Assembly: GCA_964006375.1 (NCBI GenBank)
Contig: OZ023262.1
Coordinates: 90,119,654-90,183,653 of the forward strand
From: Tillus elongatus
Lineage: Eukaryota; Arthropoda; Insecta; Coleoptera; Cleridae
Direction of reading: 5' to 3'
Length of the DNA stretch: 64,000 bases
Every line of letters begins with the position of its first letter. Position 1 is the first letter of the stretch. Positions 1 to 10,722 of this stretch are shown in pieces. Both the position numbers and the translations under genes were made by a program. Below the pieces are notes generated by a model, which was given only the letters and a program-made list of their open reading frames with translations, did not search any database and was not told the DNA's origin.

Positions 1-8
1 ATATATAT

Positions 9-665
<657 letters not shown>

Positions 666-756
<91 letters not shown>
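666..756. repeat. (TA)n microsatellite
   Basis: About 91 bases of uninterrupted TA. The left flank is the GAACCAAGTATGTC motif and the right flank is unique sequence. Confidence 0.95.
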
Positions 757-757
<1 letters not shown>

Positions 758-1870
758 GCGGGTGTATCTAATTACAATTTAACAATATAAACAGTATGAT
801 GTGACATCTTATAATTATTGTGACTGAGCTTTATGAGCCATTCCATATATATGAACATTTACCAGTATTACAAACAGCACCGTACGTTATAATTTATATG
901 TCATAATCACTACATTTGAATGATTATATCAAATCACGAAGGTTTTTGCAGAAAACGTTATATACATGAGCGCTATAGAAAGCCGAGAAATGGCATGTTT
1001 ATGAGGCAATTATAGAAATGAGCTGGTTTAATCGCCATCAAACAGGAATGATTAGTGGCTTCATTATTTCCACCAATCACGTCTCTGTAAAATACTACAC
1101 GTATCGTATAATTAAAACTGCAATTTATTTCCAATTGCCGGTCAAGTCGCGCCGTTTTATTGTCATGTTTTGCCGCTATCACATTCAATCTCTCGATTTA
1201 TACTGCTTATTTTAATTGAAATTGTATACTGCGGCATGATTTAGTGCAGAGTATGGTCCACTTTCAAGAGCAAACTTATTGGCGTCTTATTATAGTGAAT
1301 TACATGAAATTGCCTGGCAATGTCCATAATTTACCTTGTCATTAAAATCACTAATTAGATAGACGGTCTACCGTTATGTAATAAATAGGCAACGAAAGCG
1401 ATTTAATGAAAATTTAATTGCAACAGCGATCTGTTATATTTTTAATTAGTGCATGCGTTAAATTCCAGACGCATCCTGATTTAAATTAATGGCCGACATT
1501 AAATTTACAACTGTTATATGTTAAAAGCTCTGTGCGACATTAGGCCAGCATGACTTCATGACGTGATATGTATCACATTTCATGATATTTATTATTACAT
1601 ATTATTCTCTATCCAAAGGTATCACAAAATATGCCCAATGTACAGGGTGCTTGCTTTATAACAAATATATGACCTTCTAGTCCGAATTGTAAGAAAAAAT
1701 CTCGTATTTAGCCACAGGCGTGTAGGTATGTGGAATCCAGCGAAATTACGTTCAAACATATGGGCTTCCAGTTGACCCGGGAGTAACTTGCACTTCGTTA
1801 TTTTAAATGAACAACCCTATGTATTATTCAATTTTTAAATTCCGCATGGAATTCTAGATCAAATCTTATA
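757..1870. other. no gene or known repeat seen
   Basis: AT-rich sequence without a long or conserved-looking frame. The two small opposing frames at 973-1215 show no domain that I recognise and are probably chance. Confidence 0.5.
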
Positions 1871-2038
1871 AAGGTCTGGACGCAGCAAGTGCGTTTTGCT
1901 AGTGAATTTTCATAAAAATGTTTTTATATATTTTTTAATGAAGGCAGGTTTTAAATTTAGTTGCCAGTATAACCTATATAGTAAAAACAATTAACCATAT
2001 TTCATCAAATTAACTTTATTGTTTGCTTGAAAAAGTAC

Positions 2039-2041
<3 letters not shown>
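1871..2041 (+). mobile_element. family A inverted-repeat element, left part (truncated)
   Basis: Begins with the A-family terminal motif GGTCTGGACGCAGCAAGTGC followed by the AGTGAATTTTC motif. The interior matches the copies at 2291 and 11,611, including the conserved CTATATAGTA stretch. It is cut off by the (TA)n at 2042, so the right terminal repeat is missing. No coding capacity. Confidence 0.75.
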
Positions 2042-2136
<95 letters not shown>

Positions 2137-2288
2137 TAGATAGATAGATAGATAACATATAAAGTCTGAAACCGACCTCGGATTTGGGTTCCAGGGGTCC
2201 TCAATCACATTCCTTTGAAGACATTTTTTCAAAATTCAAAAGTCACGTTTCCTTCATTAGTAAATGTTTTAAAGAAAATTCATTTATG
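2042..2288 (+). repeat. family B: (TA)n-(GATA)n plus right half
   Basis: A TA tract (2042-2134) runs into a short GATA tract (about 2133-2154) and then the B right half: a CCTCGGATTTGGGTTCCAGG region, a TTTGAAGA region and a degenerate terminal hairpin near 2260-2288. The left half is missing. The copy at 6404 has the same TA-GATA compound microsatellite, so the compound tract probably predates the split of the two copies. Confidence 0.8.
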
Positions 2289-2290
2289 TG

Positions 2291-2622
2291 AAAAAAGTCT
2301 GGACGCAGCAATTCCGTTATTGTAGTGAATTTGTAGATGTTTTAAATAGCAAATATGTATTTTTTTTTTTAAAGAAAGCAGGTATCGAATTTGGTTACCA
2401 GTATGATCTATATAGTAGAAAAACAATGTACCATATATCATCAAAATCATTTTATTGTTTGAAAATGTACAAAATTTTTTCGAAAATAAGCTTAAAATGT
2501 TTCCGAAAAATCTATTTTCCTGGTCAACGAACTTTATAGGTTAAATGCAAATTAAGCTATTCAAATTTGAAGCATTTATTAAAAATTCGCTACCATAATG
2601 CACTTGCTGCGTCCCGAATTTC
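2291..2622 (+). mobile_element. family A inverted-repeat element (near complete)
   Basis: Left end AAGTCTGGACGCAGCAA and right end TGCACTTGCTGCGTCC are inverted copies of one another, each bordered inward by a GTGAATTT or AAAATTCG motif. Length is about 330 bp. The interior shares TTGGTTACCAGTAT, CTATATAGTAG and CGAAAATAA blocks with the other A copies. There is no open frame that could be a transposase, so it behaves like a MITE. Confidence 0.8.
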
Positions 2623-2816
2623 ATTTCTTACAAACGTTCATTATAATTTCGTGGTCGAAATTCGATACATTAAAGGTCAGCTCAGAACTGGGACGGACCG
2701 GCGGAATGAGATTATCTAATTAAAACAAGCATTGCTTAATCCATTTGAACTGAGCAGATTTCAATAAAAATTCGTTACCATAACGCACTTGCTGCGTCTC
2801 AAATTTCTTTTCTTAC
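2585..2816 (+). repeat. first unit of a ~184-bp tandem duplication, with start of second
   Basis: The segment from the A right end (ATTCGCTACCATAATGCAC) through GTGGTCGAAATTCGATACAT to the next A right end at about 2770 is a repeat unit of roughly 184 bp. The second unit starts at about 2770 (ATTCGTTACCATAACGCAC), is interrupted by the LINE at 2831-6274, and resumes at 6289-6402. Confidence 0.7.
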
Positions 2817-2830
2817 AAACATGCATTATA
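2817..2830 (+). repeat. left target-site duplication of the 2.8-6.3 kb LINE
   Basis: AAACATGCATTATA, identical to 6275-6288. Together they bracket the LINE and mark a target-primed insertion. Confidence 0.85.
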
Positions 2831-3029
2831 GGGGTCGAGGACACGTGGGCCAAAGGACTCCAGGGGGCAAGCTGAGGAAGTGGAAGCAACAACATGAGCT
2901 TTCGATGAAGCTTTCACCAAGATCGTCATGCGCGCTGAAGAGCCGCATCATGCACGAGGTGACACTGCTGGTAACTAAATATGACGAATCTAGACGTGGA
3001 GGTCGAAAAAACTCCCCCAATCCACGGTG

Positions 3030-3062
3030 TCACGTGACCCGTGCCTAGGGAGGGTCACGTGA
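3030..3062. promoter_or_regulatory. hairpin with paired CACGTG boxes in LINE leader
   Basis: Arms TCACGTGACCC and GGGTCACGTGA are perfect 11-bp inverted repeats around an 11-base loop. Each arm carries CACGTG, a canonical E-box. It lies 5' of ORF1 within the element, where internal promoter signals of LINEs usually sit. A regulatory role is inference. Confidence 0.45.
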
Positions 3063-3227
3063 TGGTGACGTGAACGGAACCTCTGGAGTACCGGGCAACC
3101 CTCCAGAGTAGCCCGCATTGCGCCACACAGTGGGTTCTGATGGTGTGGACAGTATTTCCCCCATTCTTGTGGGAACAACATGGAGAACATATATATAAAT
3201 AAAACCAAAACCAATTAGGCTCGAGGA

Positions 3228-4100
3228 GTGGCTCCGGCTACAGACTCGTGCCTTGAGTCTATTCAGGAAACAAAGACGAACCAAGGGGCAGCAGCGTCCG
3301 AAGACTCCGGAGGTCTCGTGACCCACGGAGATACGGGGGATCGGCCACAGACTTGTCTCCGACATCCAAGCTGGAGGCTGGGTCCCACCGGAGGCCGCCG
3401 AGGTCCTCGGACTCTGGGGGCCCATCCACCAGTGATAACCCTCCTGTAGGGGTAGAGGGACTGCCCCGACAGTCCAAGCGTCTGCCCGGGGCGCAAATAA
3501 AGAAGCTCCGGAGGGCGCAGAAAATGGCAACCGTGACGTGGACTGTCGAGAAACTTGTAAAGGCGCAAGATGAGAGTGCGAGTCAGAAGAGGCCGCACTC
3601 GGACTCTAGCACGCCAATTACAGACAGACGTCCCAAAAGGGCCAGGGCACCTATAAAGGCGGAAGGGGAGAGTGAGGGTCAGAACAGGCCGCGCTCGGGC
3701 TCTAGCACACCTACTACAGAGAGACGTCCCAAAAGGGCCAGTGCCGAAACACCGGCGCAAACTGGCTCATATAGGAAGGCTGCGGAGGGCCTCGGGATGA
3801 CGGTGATTGACAGACGCCATCCTGAGTTCACGCTAGACCAGGGGAAGATGGACCTGATCCAGGCTGCGGTGGTAGCTGCGGTAGACTCTCTTCAGGAAGG
3901 GGAGAGCCCGCATCAGTTCCACCGGGCGCGCCTGGCGGTAGTAATCCTCTGGATAACCTGTGCCGGCCCGCAGTGGCGAGACTTGCTGCGTGGCTGCGGA
4001 TAAAGATCGGGGGCCTTGGTCCGATTTGGGAGGAGGCGGATTTGACAGCCGTCGAGCCCAAGGACCTCCCAAAGAGACTCGAGGTCCTCGTACGGATCCC
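3228..4100 (+). pseudogene. LINE ORF1 (nucleic-acid-binding protein) remnant
   Basis: Reading shifts from the frame at 3228 to the frame at 3353 near position 3350, then continues to 4003, then shifts to the 3973 frame. The visible part is basic and rich in Ser, Pro, Lys and Arg, with two copies of a degenerate RPKRA block (around 3632 and 3727), then a conserved-looking globular start (TYREA-like GSYRKAAEGLGMTVIDRRHP) and the DLPKRLEVLVRIP motif near 4060. This layout is typical of ORF1 proteins of I/LOA/R1-like insect LINEs, which coat element RNA. Two frameshifts and loss of the C-terminal knuckles make it nonfunctional. Confidence 0.7.
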
Positions 4101-4167
4101 CGACGCCGTCCCGCAGGAGACCGAGACGTCCGAGGGACATTATTGCCGGACTAGTCTATCTGCCAGG

Positions 4168-4870
4168 GGACAGCACAAGCCCTCCTCTACCCAAGTAATT
4201 GGAGCAATTGGAAAATATGCATACAGAGCAGGAGTCGCCACAGAAACAGCACTGCACCAACTGGTGCTGAAACTGGAGAATACGCTGGAGAACAGGGAGG
4301 TTGCGCTGTGGGCCTTCCTAGACATAGAGGGGGGGGGGCTTAAGAAACACCTTATTCTGATCGGTTCTGGCAACTGTCAGGGAGCGTGAAATAGACGTGC
4401 CTCTTGCTGGTATGCTCAGAGACAGGGTGGTGTTCACCACACCCGAGGGAGGGACTCTGCTGGCGGGGCCGCGGAGGGGTGTCCGCATGGGAGCGTTATG
4501 TCTCCCTTGCTCCGGTGCCTAGTCTTGGACGGCCTGCTAGGGAAGCTCCCTGAAGGGGGGGTATGAGGTAGAGGGCTATGTGGACGACGTTGTCATCATA
4601 GTTCCAAGGAAAGGTTACACAATCACTGTGGGAGCGCACGCAGACAGCACTGAAAGTGGTGGAAAGGTGGCCGGTTGGTCAAGGGCTCGGGGTAAGCTCC
4701 GAGAAAGCAACCGTCTTACCGTTTACGAGGAGGGGGAAGTGGGAAAGCCACAGAACTCTCACTCTATACCGTAGGTACATTCCAATGGCCAGGGAGGTAA
4801 AATATCTTGGGGTCGTATTGGACTCTAAGCTAACCTGGATTGGTTACGTTGAAAAAAAAAAAACCGCGTA
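4168..4870 (+). pseudogene. reverse transcriptase fragment of the LINE
   Basis: Starts in the fused frame with a YRAGVATETALHQLV-like stretch, then AFLDIEG, the first RT catalytic block. After a frameshift come VRMGAL (from the conserved QGG.LSPLL region, altered) and GYVDDVVII at about 4579-4605, the YxDD catalytic motif. Then a KYLGVVLDSKLTW-like stretch near 4800, typical of the palm-thumb transition. Several stops and an A10 run near 4852 break the frame. It has no fingers subdomain because of the internal deletion. Confidence 0.7.
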
Positions 4871-5221
4871 AGGCAGTCATGACCCTAGCCGTCACTAGTC
4901 GGCTATATGGAAAAATGTGGGTACTAGGACCTAGTATGGCCCACTGGCTGTACACAAGGGTGGTCAGACCATTGGTGTGGTGGGCTAAGGTGACACAATT
5001 ATGTGCCAAACAAAAATTAGGCAAGAGCCAAAAGATGGCTTGCCGAGGCATCACAGGTGCCATGTCTTCAACCCCAATAGCCGCCATGGAGGTGTTGCTG
5101 GATCTGCCCCCTACACTTAGTTATTATAGGGGAGGCCAAGCTAGGACTATACAGACTAGCCTGCAATGGTAGACTGAACATCAACCCAGGCTTCAGGGGC
5201 CACTGCAAAATTCAGGAGATC

Positions 5222-5870
5222 GTGAAGGAGCCCATGCTTGAAACGAGGTCAGAATTTGCGAGCCCGCGAATCTGTAGGGAAAAGAACTTTGTAGTGGAAA
5301 TCTCCGACCGCGAGGCATGGCGGGAGGAGACGCTGGGCGTACCACGGGACGCGCTTGACTGGTTCACGGACGGATCCGGCGGGGAGCGTGAGACGGGGGC
5401 ATGTGTTTATTCGGAAGGACCGAGGGTAAGTCGTAGTAGTGCCCTCAGAGCCCATGCAACGGTCTTTCAGGCCGAAATATACGCCATCCTGCACTGTGTG
5501 CGGGAGAACATGAGGAGGGGCTACAGCAACATGTGAATCCTCATAACCACAGACAGCCAGGCAGCCCTTAAGGCCCTTAGTAGCCCACGGGTAAATTCCT
5601 GACTGGTGAGTGAGTGCCGAGATGAAACGAGTGACCTGGCTGGGCAGATTAGGGTCACCCGCATCTGAATGCCGATCCACTCGTCAGTCAAAAACAATGA
5701 AGAAACTGACAGTCTCGCGAAGAGAGGGTCAGCAGAACCATTTGTGGAACCAGAACCGGTTCTGGACGTGTCAAAGAGCACGGCCAGGGAGCCATTAAGT
5801 CCTGAGTCAGAAACAAACACAAGGTGTACTGGGCAGACTGTCCAGGGCTCAGACATGGAAAGTCAGTAAT
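5222..5870 (+). pseudogene. RNase H domain of the LINE (broken)
   Basis: Frame 5222-5536 holds LDWFTDGSGG, the first catalytic Asp block of RNase H, and FQAEIYAIL with the second acidic residue. The next part (about 5537-5720) continues after a stop with an ITTDSQAALKAL stretch, the third acidic block. In the 8.3 and 15.2 kb copies the corresponding region also shows IWVPGHSGVKGNE, the His block. Here it is broken by a stop at about 5534 and indels. Confidence 0.75.
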
Positions 5871-6190
5871 TGACGAACCCAGTTGAAAGAGATCTGTGGA
5901 TCTGTTAAATCTTAGCAGAGGACAGCTCAGAAACATAACAGGTGGTTCTACGGGACAAATGGCCGTCAAGAAACACCTGCATAAAGTGGGGCGTTTCTAG
6001 GGAGACCTCGTATGCAGACTCTGCGGCGAGGGGGAGGAATCAGCCCAGCACATCTTGTCTAAAGCTCTGGACCGCAAAAGACAACTGATCTACGGTCAGC
6101 CTAGACCGGAGACAGAGCAATATAAAACTTCACCCTACAAATCGCTGTGCAAACTAGTTCAAGGCACAGTGATTGTGGAATGGGTGGAGT
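5871..6190 (+). pseudogene. C-terminal finger region of the LINE (broken)
   Basis: Remnant of the region that in the 15.2 kb copy reads HKMGRFEGDLACRLCGEGEESAQH followed by a Cys, a CCHC-like finger. Here CRLCGEGEE is recognisable near 6014-6040, but the later CECKAL is changed (LSKAL) and stops occur. This region ends just before the 3' untranslated part. Confidence 0.65.
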
Positions 6191-6274
6191 AAAAAGACTA
6201 AGGGCATACACAATAAGCCAAAGGCTGCAGTGCTCTCGGGGCGGCGAAGTCGCGGACGAGCCCTGAGGGAAAGA

Positions 6275-6288
6275 AAACATGCATTATA
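6275..6288 (+). repeat. right target-site duplication of the LINE
   Basis: AAACATGCATTATA, identical to 2817-2830, placed directly after the LINE 3' tail. The sequence after it (ATTACGTGGTCGAAATTCG) continues the tandem unit interrupted at 2830. Confidence 0.85.
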
Positions 6289-6402
6289 ATTACGTGGTCG
6301 AAATTCGATACATTAAAGTCAGCTCAGAACTGGCACGGACGGGAGTAATCCGACCATCTAATTAAAATAAAGCATGGTTTAACCTACTTGAACTGAGGAG
6401 AT
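6289..6402 (+). repeat. second unit of the 184-bp duplication, resumed after the LINE
   Basis: ACGTGGTCGAAATTCGATAC through TTGAACTGAGGAGATTT matches 2641-2760 with small differences. It is the right part of the tandem unit into which the LINE inserted. Confidence 0.75.
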
Positions 6403-6403
6403 T

Positions 6404-6825
<422 letters not shown>

Positions 6826-6829
6826 TGAC

Positions 6830-7189
6830 GTTTTCAGGTTGATTCAATTTTTTCGAAAATTTAAAACAATATCACTACTGTGTTGGATAACACATGTCTG
6901 TGCTACTAACCAAGGTCAAAAATTCTGCCTCGGTGAAGAAGCTGAGAAAGACTGGTTTTAAGTAAGTGTCCAACTAGAGCAACTTATTTAATTTATAACT
7001 TAATAAATTAAGAAAGAACACCTACATTTTTCTGCCTCGGCTTATTGCAGAGTAAAATCTATGTGGAATTTGTTAACACTTTCCTATACCTATCTCTTAC
7101 CATTTCCAAGGTATGTTGGTTTTTAATTTATATTATGCGTGCGAATGATTCAGATATCTAGTCATACTTAGCCGGACATGACCGAAAAT
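6830..7189. other. no gene seen
   Basis: AT-rich sequence between a B element and a hAT-like coding scrap. No motif recognised. Confidence 0.5.
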
Positions 7190-7540
7190 TTTGAAAATTG
7201 AGTAAAATTCAACAGACCCTTTCTGGTATAAATGGGTTACCAAACAAAAAGTAAGCTCGATTATGAAAGCAGTTGTCAACATATACAATATCCCACAAGC
7301 CGATACGAAACAGATTTTTTTAACACCATGATTGATTCTATAATAAGCAATATGGATTCAAGATTTCTGTCTTTAAATCAACATTTTGAAAATTTTGGTT
7401 TTCTTTATGATCTAAGAAACTTAAAAATATTCCAAAATACAATAGAATCCGGATTTTGCGACCCTCGTAGATTTTCAGTACTGTACTCAAGATTGTTATG
7501 CCTCGTTAGTTGTTGCAGTCACTGTTGTCTCCCTTTTTAA
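7190..7540 (+). pseudogene. hAT-like transposase fragment (tentative)
   Basis: A 102-codon frame (7232-7540) contains YETDFFNTMIDSIISNMDSR followed by FLSLNQHFENFGFL. In hAT transposases of the ZMYM1-like group a YYR..F.PFLD..I..L..RF block of this shape lies before the C-terminal dimerisation region. No catalytic residues are present in the fragment and no terminal repeats are visible. It could be a chance frame. Confidence 0.35.
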
Positions 7541-7544
7541 ACAA

Positions 7545-8301
7545 AGGTAAAATTATCCCTATTTCCCAGCCCTTAGGTATCTTTCCTGCTTTATATATTT
7601 TTTAAGCAGCTCCTTTAATACAAACAAACCACCTTCTCCTAACTTCATTATCATTTCGGGTGTGATCTGGTCATATCCCTCGCATTCTCCCCTTTTTTTG
7701 TAGCTGGACTGCCCCTTTCATTTTCTCTTCTTTTATAACTTCTTGTTGCTCTACTTCTTCGCTGGTGTTTTATTCCGTTTCTTTGTCTTCGTCTTCTTTG
7801 TTCATTAGCTGTGTGTGTAGTAGATCTTTAAAATACTCTTTACAACGACCAATTAGTGCATGGCTCTCACCTCAACATTCTACATTGTTTATCTTTTATT
7901 TGCTTCGTTTTGTTAATTTTGCCTTTTCTTAGTGATTTCAAAATCTGGTGAAATAACTTCTGATTGCCTAATCTGCCTCTCTCCATTTTATTTCCGAATT
8001 TCTCCCTGCTCTTCTCCTTCTCTGTTTTTATCATTACTTTGACTTTTATCCTTTGAGGTTTATATATTACATAACTTTCCTCAGTTTTTAGTCTCAGGTG
8101 GTCCCTCCATTTTTGTTTTTTGATCTTGAATTGTTGCTTGATGTCTTCTTTCCACCATCTTGTTTGCTTCTTTGTATTGTTTATTTGTCTACTTCCATAT
8201 ACCTCTCTTGTGGAGCTAACTACTGCATCTTTGAACTCTGGCCACAGTCTTTCAATTGACATATTTGCATATTTATTTACCAGACCATCGTTAAAATACA
8301 C
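7545..8301 (-). pseudogene. RTE-type LINE, endonuclease-RT linker and RT start
   Basis: On the minus strand the 144-codon frame 8301-7867 reads LWPEFKDAVVSSTREVYG, then TRWWKEDIKQQFKIKKQKWR, the WW linker typical of RTE and related LINEs between endonuclease and RT. Downstream, in shifted frames to about 7545, come a CKEYFKDLLHTQ block, GYDQITPEMIMKLGEGG and KIPKGWEIGIILPL, matching the G.D.I..E.. and W....I.PI start of the RT palm. Stops and frameshifts make it nonfunctional. The same region is partly duplicated at 9625-9950. Confidence 0.75.
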
Positions 8302-9621
8302 GGCACTGGTCTGGTGGCCTAAAGTGACTCAATCCAGTGCCAAACAAAAATTAGGCAAGATTCAAAGAACGGCTTGCCTGGGCATCACAGGGGCCACGAC
8401 TTCAACCGCAACAGCCGCCATGGAGGTGTTGCTGGATCTGCCCCGCCTACACTTAGTTATCATGGGGGCGGCCAGGCTAGGACTATACAGACTAGCCTGC
8501 AATGGTAGACTGAAGATCAACCCAGACTTCAGGGACCACTGCAACATTCTGGAGATTGTGAAGGAGCCCATGCTTAAAATGAGATCAGACTTCGCGACCC
8601 CGCGAATCTGCAGAGAAAACAATTTTACAGTGGAAATCCCCGACCGCGAGGCATTTTGGGAGGAGACGTCGCGCTTATCGCGGGACACGTTCCTCTATTT
8701 CGCGAACGGATCCGTCGGAGAGTGTGGGACGGGGGCAGATGTTTATTGGGAAGGACCGAGGGTAACTCATAGTATTTCCCTCGGAGCCCATGCAACGGTT
8801 TTTCAGGCCGAAATGTAAGCCATCCTGCACTGTGTGCGGGAGAAAAAGTGGAGAAGCTACACCAACAAGCGAATCCTCATAGCCACCGACAGCCAGGCAG
8901 CCCTTAAGGCCTTAAGTAGCCCACGGGTAAATTCCAGGCTGATAAGTGAGTGCCTAGACGATACGAGCGACCTGGCTGGGCAGAATGAGGTCACCCTCAT
9001 CTGGGTGCTGGGTCACTTGGGGGTCAAAGGCAATGAAGAAGCTAACAGTCTCGCGAAGAGAGGGTCAGCAGAACCATTTATGGGACCAGAACCGGTTCTG
9101 GACGTGTCAAATAGCGCGGCCAGGGGAGCCATTAAGTCCTGGGTCAGAAACGAACACAAGGTGCACTGAGCAGACTATCCAGGGCTCAGATATGGGAAGT
9201 GAGTAATTGACGAACCCAGTTCAAAGAGAGCTGTGGAGCTGTTAAATATTAGCAGAGGACAGCTCAGAAACATAACAGGTCTCTTGACGGGAGACATGGA
9301 CGTCAAGAAACACCTGAATAAAATGCGACGGTTCGAGGGGAACCTCGCATGCAGACTCTGCGGCGAGGGAGAGGAACCAGCCCAGCATATTTTGTGCGAG
9401 TGCAAGGCTCTGGACCGTAAAAGAGATCTGGTCTACGGTCAGTCTAGACCGGAGACAGAGCAATATAAAACATCACCCTACCAATCGCTGTGCAGACTAG
9501 TTCAAGGCACAGTGATTTTGGAATGGATGGAGTAGAACAGCTAAGGGCATGCACAATAAACCAAAGCCTGCAGTGCTATCGGGGCGGCAAACACGCGGAC
9601 GAGCCCTGAGGGAGAAAAAAG
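8302..9621 (+). mobile_element. I/LOA-type LINE, 5'-truncated copy 2
   Basis: Starts inside the post-RT region (ACTGGTCTGGTGGCC) and runs to the family 3' end GAGCCCTGAGGGAG plus A-rich tail. Frame 8120-8818 contains the family-specific region and the start of RNase H, with the first catalytic Asp changed (LYFANGSVG in place of WFTDGSGG). Frame 8834-9169 holds ILIATDSQAALKAL and LIWVLGHLGVKGNE. Frame 9233-9535 holds ACRLCGEGEEPAQHILCEC, the CCHC finger, followed by the C-terminal tail. It lies between two diverged copies of an RTE-type segment and lacks an obvious short target duplication. Confidence 0.85.
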
Positions 9622-9624
9622 AGT

Positions 9625-9950
9625 CCCTCCATTTTTATTTTTTAATATTGACTTGTTCCATGATGTCTTCGTTCTATGATATTGTTTGCTTCTTTGGATT
9701 GTTCATTTTTATACTTCCATACACCTCTCTTTTGGAGCTCACTACTGCATTGTGTAACTCTTGCCACAGTCTTTCAATTGACATATTTGCGTATTTATTT
9801 ACCAGATCAGCAAACTTTTGCGCTGTTCTCATTTTATATCTCTTCGCTAATTGGGGTTCTCTTATCTTTTCATCACTTCTTTGGACTTGTTTAGTTTGCT
9901 CTCTGCTGGCACCTGTGCGTTTCTGTTCTGTATTTCTGCTTTAAGTTCTG
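9625..9950 (-). pseudogene. second, diverged RTE-type LINE segment
   Basis: On the minus strand this reads LVNKYANMSIERLWQELHNA and VVSSKRGVW, matching the segment at 8301-8097 at roughly 80-85 per cent by eye, then extends further upstream (REQTKQVQRSDEKIREPQLA) beyond the shared part. It is more decayed in the WW region. Together with 7545-8301 it brackets LINE copy 2. Confidence 0.65.
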
Positions 9951-9984
9951 CTCGCAGTAAATAGTGGCCGCTGTATATTTAAAA

Positions 9985-10275
9985 TCCTCTTTTTTTCCGA
10001 AAGAAAACACTAAATTTTCAGGGAAAACTTGGGCAAATTTTCTTGGCTAACGAACATTTCAAGCGATTTACAAAAGCAAGGTACTCAGCTAAATTGATTA
10101 AAATCGGCCAATTATTTTTTGAGTTATCGGTGTCATATATATAACAAACTGAAACTGGCCTTGGAATTGGGTTCTAGGGGGGCTAGTTTGCGCTCATTTG
10201 AAGAACTTTTTTCAAAATTCAAAAGTCGGCATCTCCTCATTAGTGATTTTTTAAAAGAAAATTCACTGAAATTAA
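9985..10275 (+). repeat. family B copy with a very short TA seed
   Basis: Complete-looking B: left half GAAAGAAAACACTAAATTTT to GAGTTATCGGTGTCAT, then only four or five TA units (about 10,135-10,143), then the right half AAACTGAAACTGGCCTTGG, GGGTTCTAGGGGG, GCGCTCATTTGAAGAA and the terminal palindrome near 10,240-10,270. It shows what the site looks like before microsatellite expansion. Confidence 0.85.
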
Positions 10276-10277
10276 TT

Positions 10278-10396
10278 TTACAATCACAGCGTGGTCCATA
10301 AGTCGTTGGTGATACAAATTTTCTTTTTTTAATCGAACACCTCTTATGCATTTTTGCATTTTTTCATCGAATTATAATACATGTTTGTGGGAAAAG
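10278..10396 (+). repeat. A-associated flank repeat (CATAAGTCGTTGGTGATAC)
   Basis: Contains ACAATCACAGCGTGGTCCATA then AGTCGTTGGTGATAC. The same module lies next to an A element at 11,925-12,030 (minus) and 53,130-53,230 (plus), so it travels with A. Confidence 0.7.
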
Positions 10397-10722
10397 AAAT
10401 TCGGAACGCAGTAAGTACGTACGTAGCGAATTTTCAGTAAATGCTCTACATTTAATAACTCAATTTGCTATTAGCTTGAGATTCGTTGGTTAGGAAACCA
10501 TTTTTTTCGGGAACATTTTAAGTGTATATTAGGAAACTTTTTGTATATATCCCAAACAATAAACCTATTTTGATGAAATATGCTACATTGTTTCTACTAT
10601 AATATAGGTTACATGGTAACCAAATTTCATACCTGCTTTCATTAAAAAAAAACATATTTGCCATTAAAAACATTTTTATGAAAATGCACTTCCATAACGC
10701 ACTTGCTGCGTGCAGACTTTTT
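10397..10722 (-). mobile_element. family A inverted-repeat element
   Basis: Left end TCGGAACGCAGTAAGTACGT is a decayed terminal repeat and the right end reads CACTTGCTGCGTGCAGACTT. The interior is the reverse of copies 2291 and 11,611: it includes TACTATAATATAGGTTACATGG and GGTTAGGAAACCA. About 325 bp, non-coding. Confidence 0.8.

Larger units (their letters stand above)
2831..6274 (+). mobile_element. I/LOA-type LINE, internally deleted, with target-site duplications
   Basis: A non-LTR retrotransposon about 3.4 kb long. In order it holds a 5' leader with an E-box-rich hairpin, an ORF1 remnant (3228-4100), a directly fused partial reverse transcriptase (about 4168-4870), an RNase H domain (about 5330-5720), and a C-terminal zinc-finger region (about 5990-6130). 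The apurinic endonuclease and the N-terminal RT are missing, so ORF1 runs straight into mid-RT. Many stops and frameshifts show it is dead. The 3' end reads GAGCCCTGAGGGA plus a short A-rich tail, as in copies at 8302 and 15,204. Identical 14-bp duplications flank it. Clade assignment rests on RNase H plus the C-terminal finger and ORF1 style; a relative in the R1/LOA/I group is meant. Confidence 0.85.

Noticed and set aside
3045..3760. Long minus-strand frames over the LINE leader and ORF1
   Set aside because: They are shadows of GC-rich ORF1 sequence; the plus strand has the family-like protein.
9549..9944. 131-codon plus-strand frame rich in Phe and Leu (membrane-like)
   Set aside because: It is the antisense of the RTE-type LINE segment, whose minus-strand reading is family-like.
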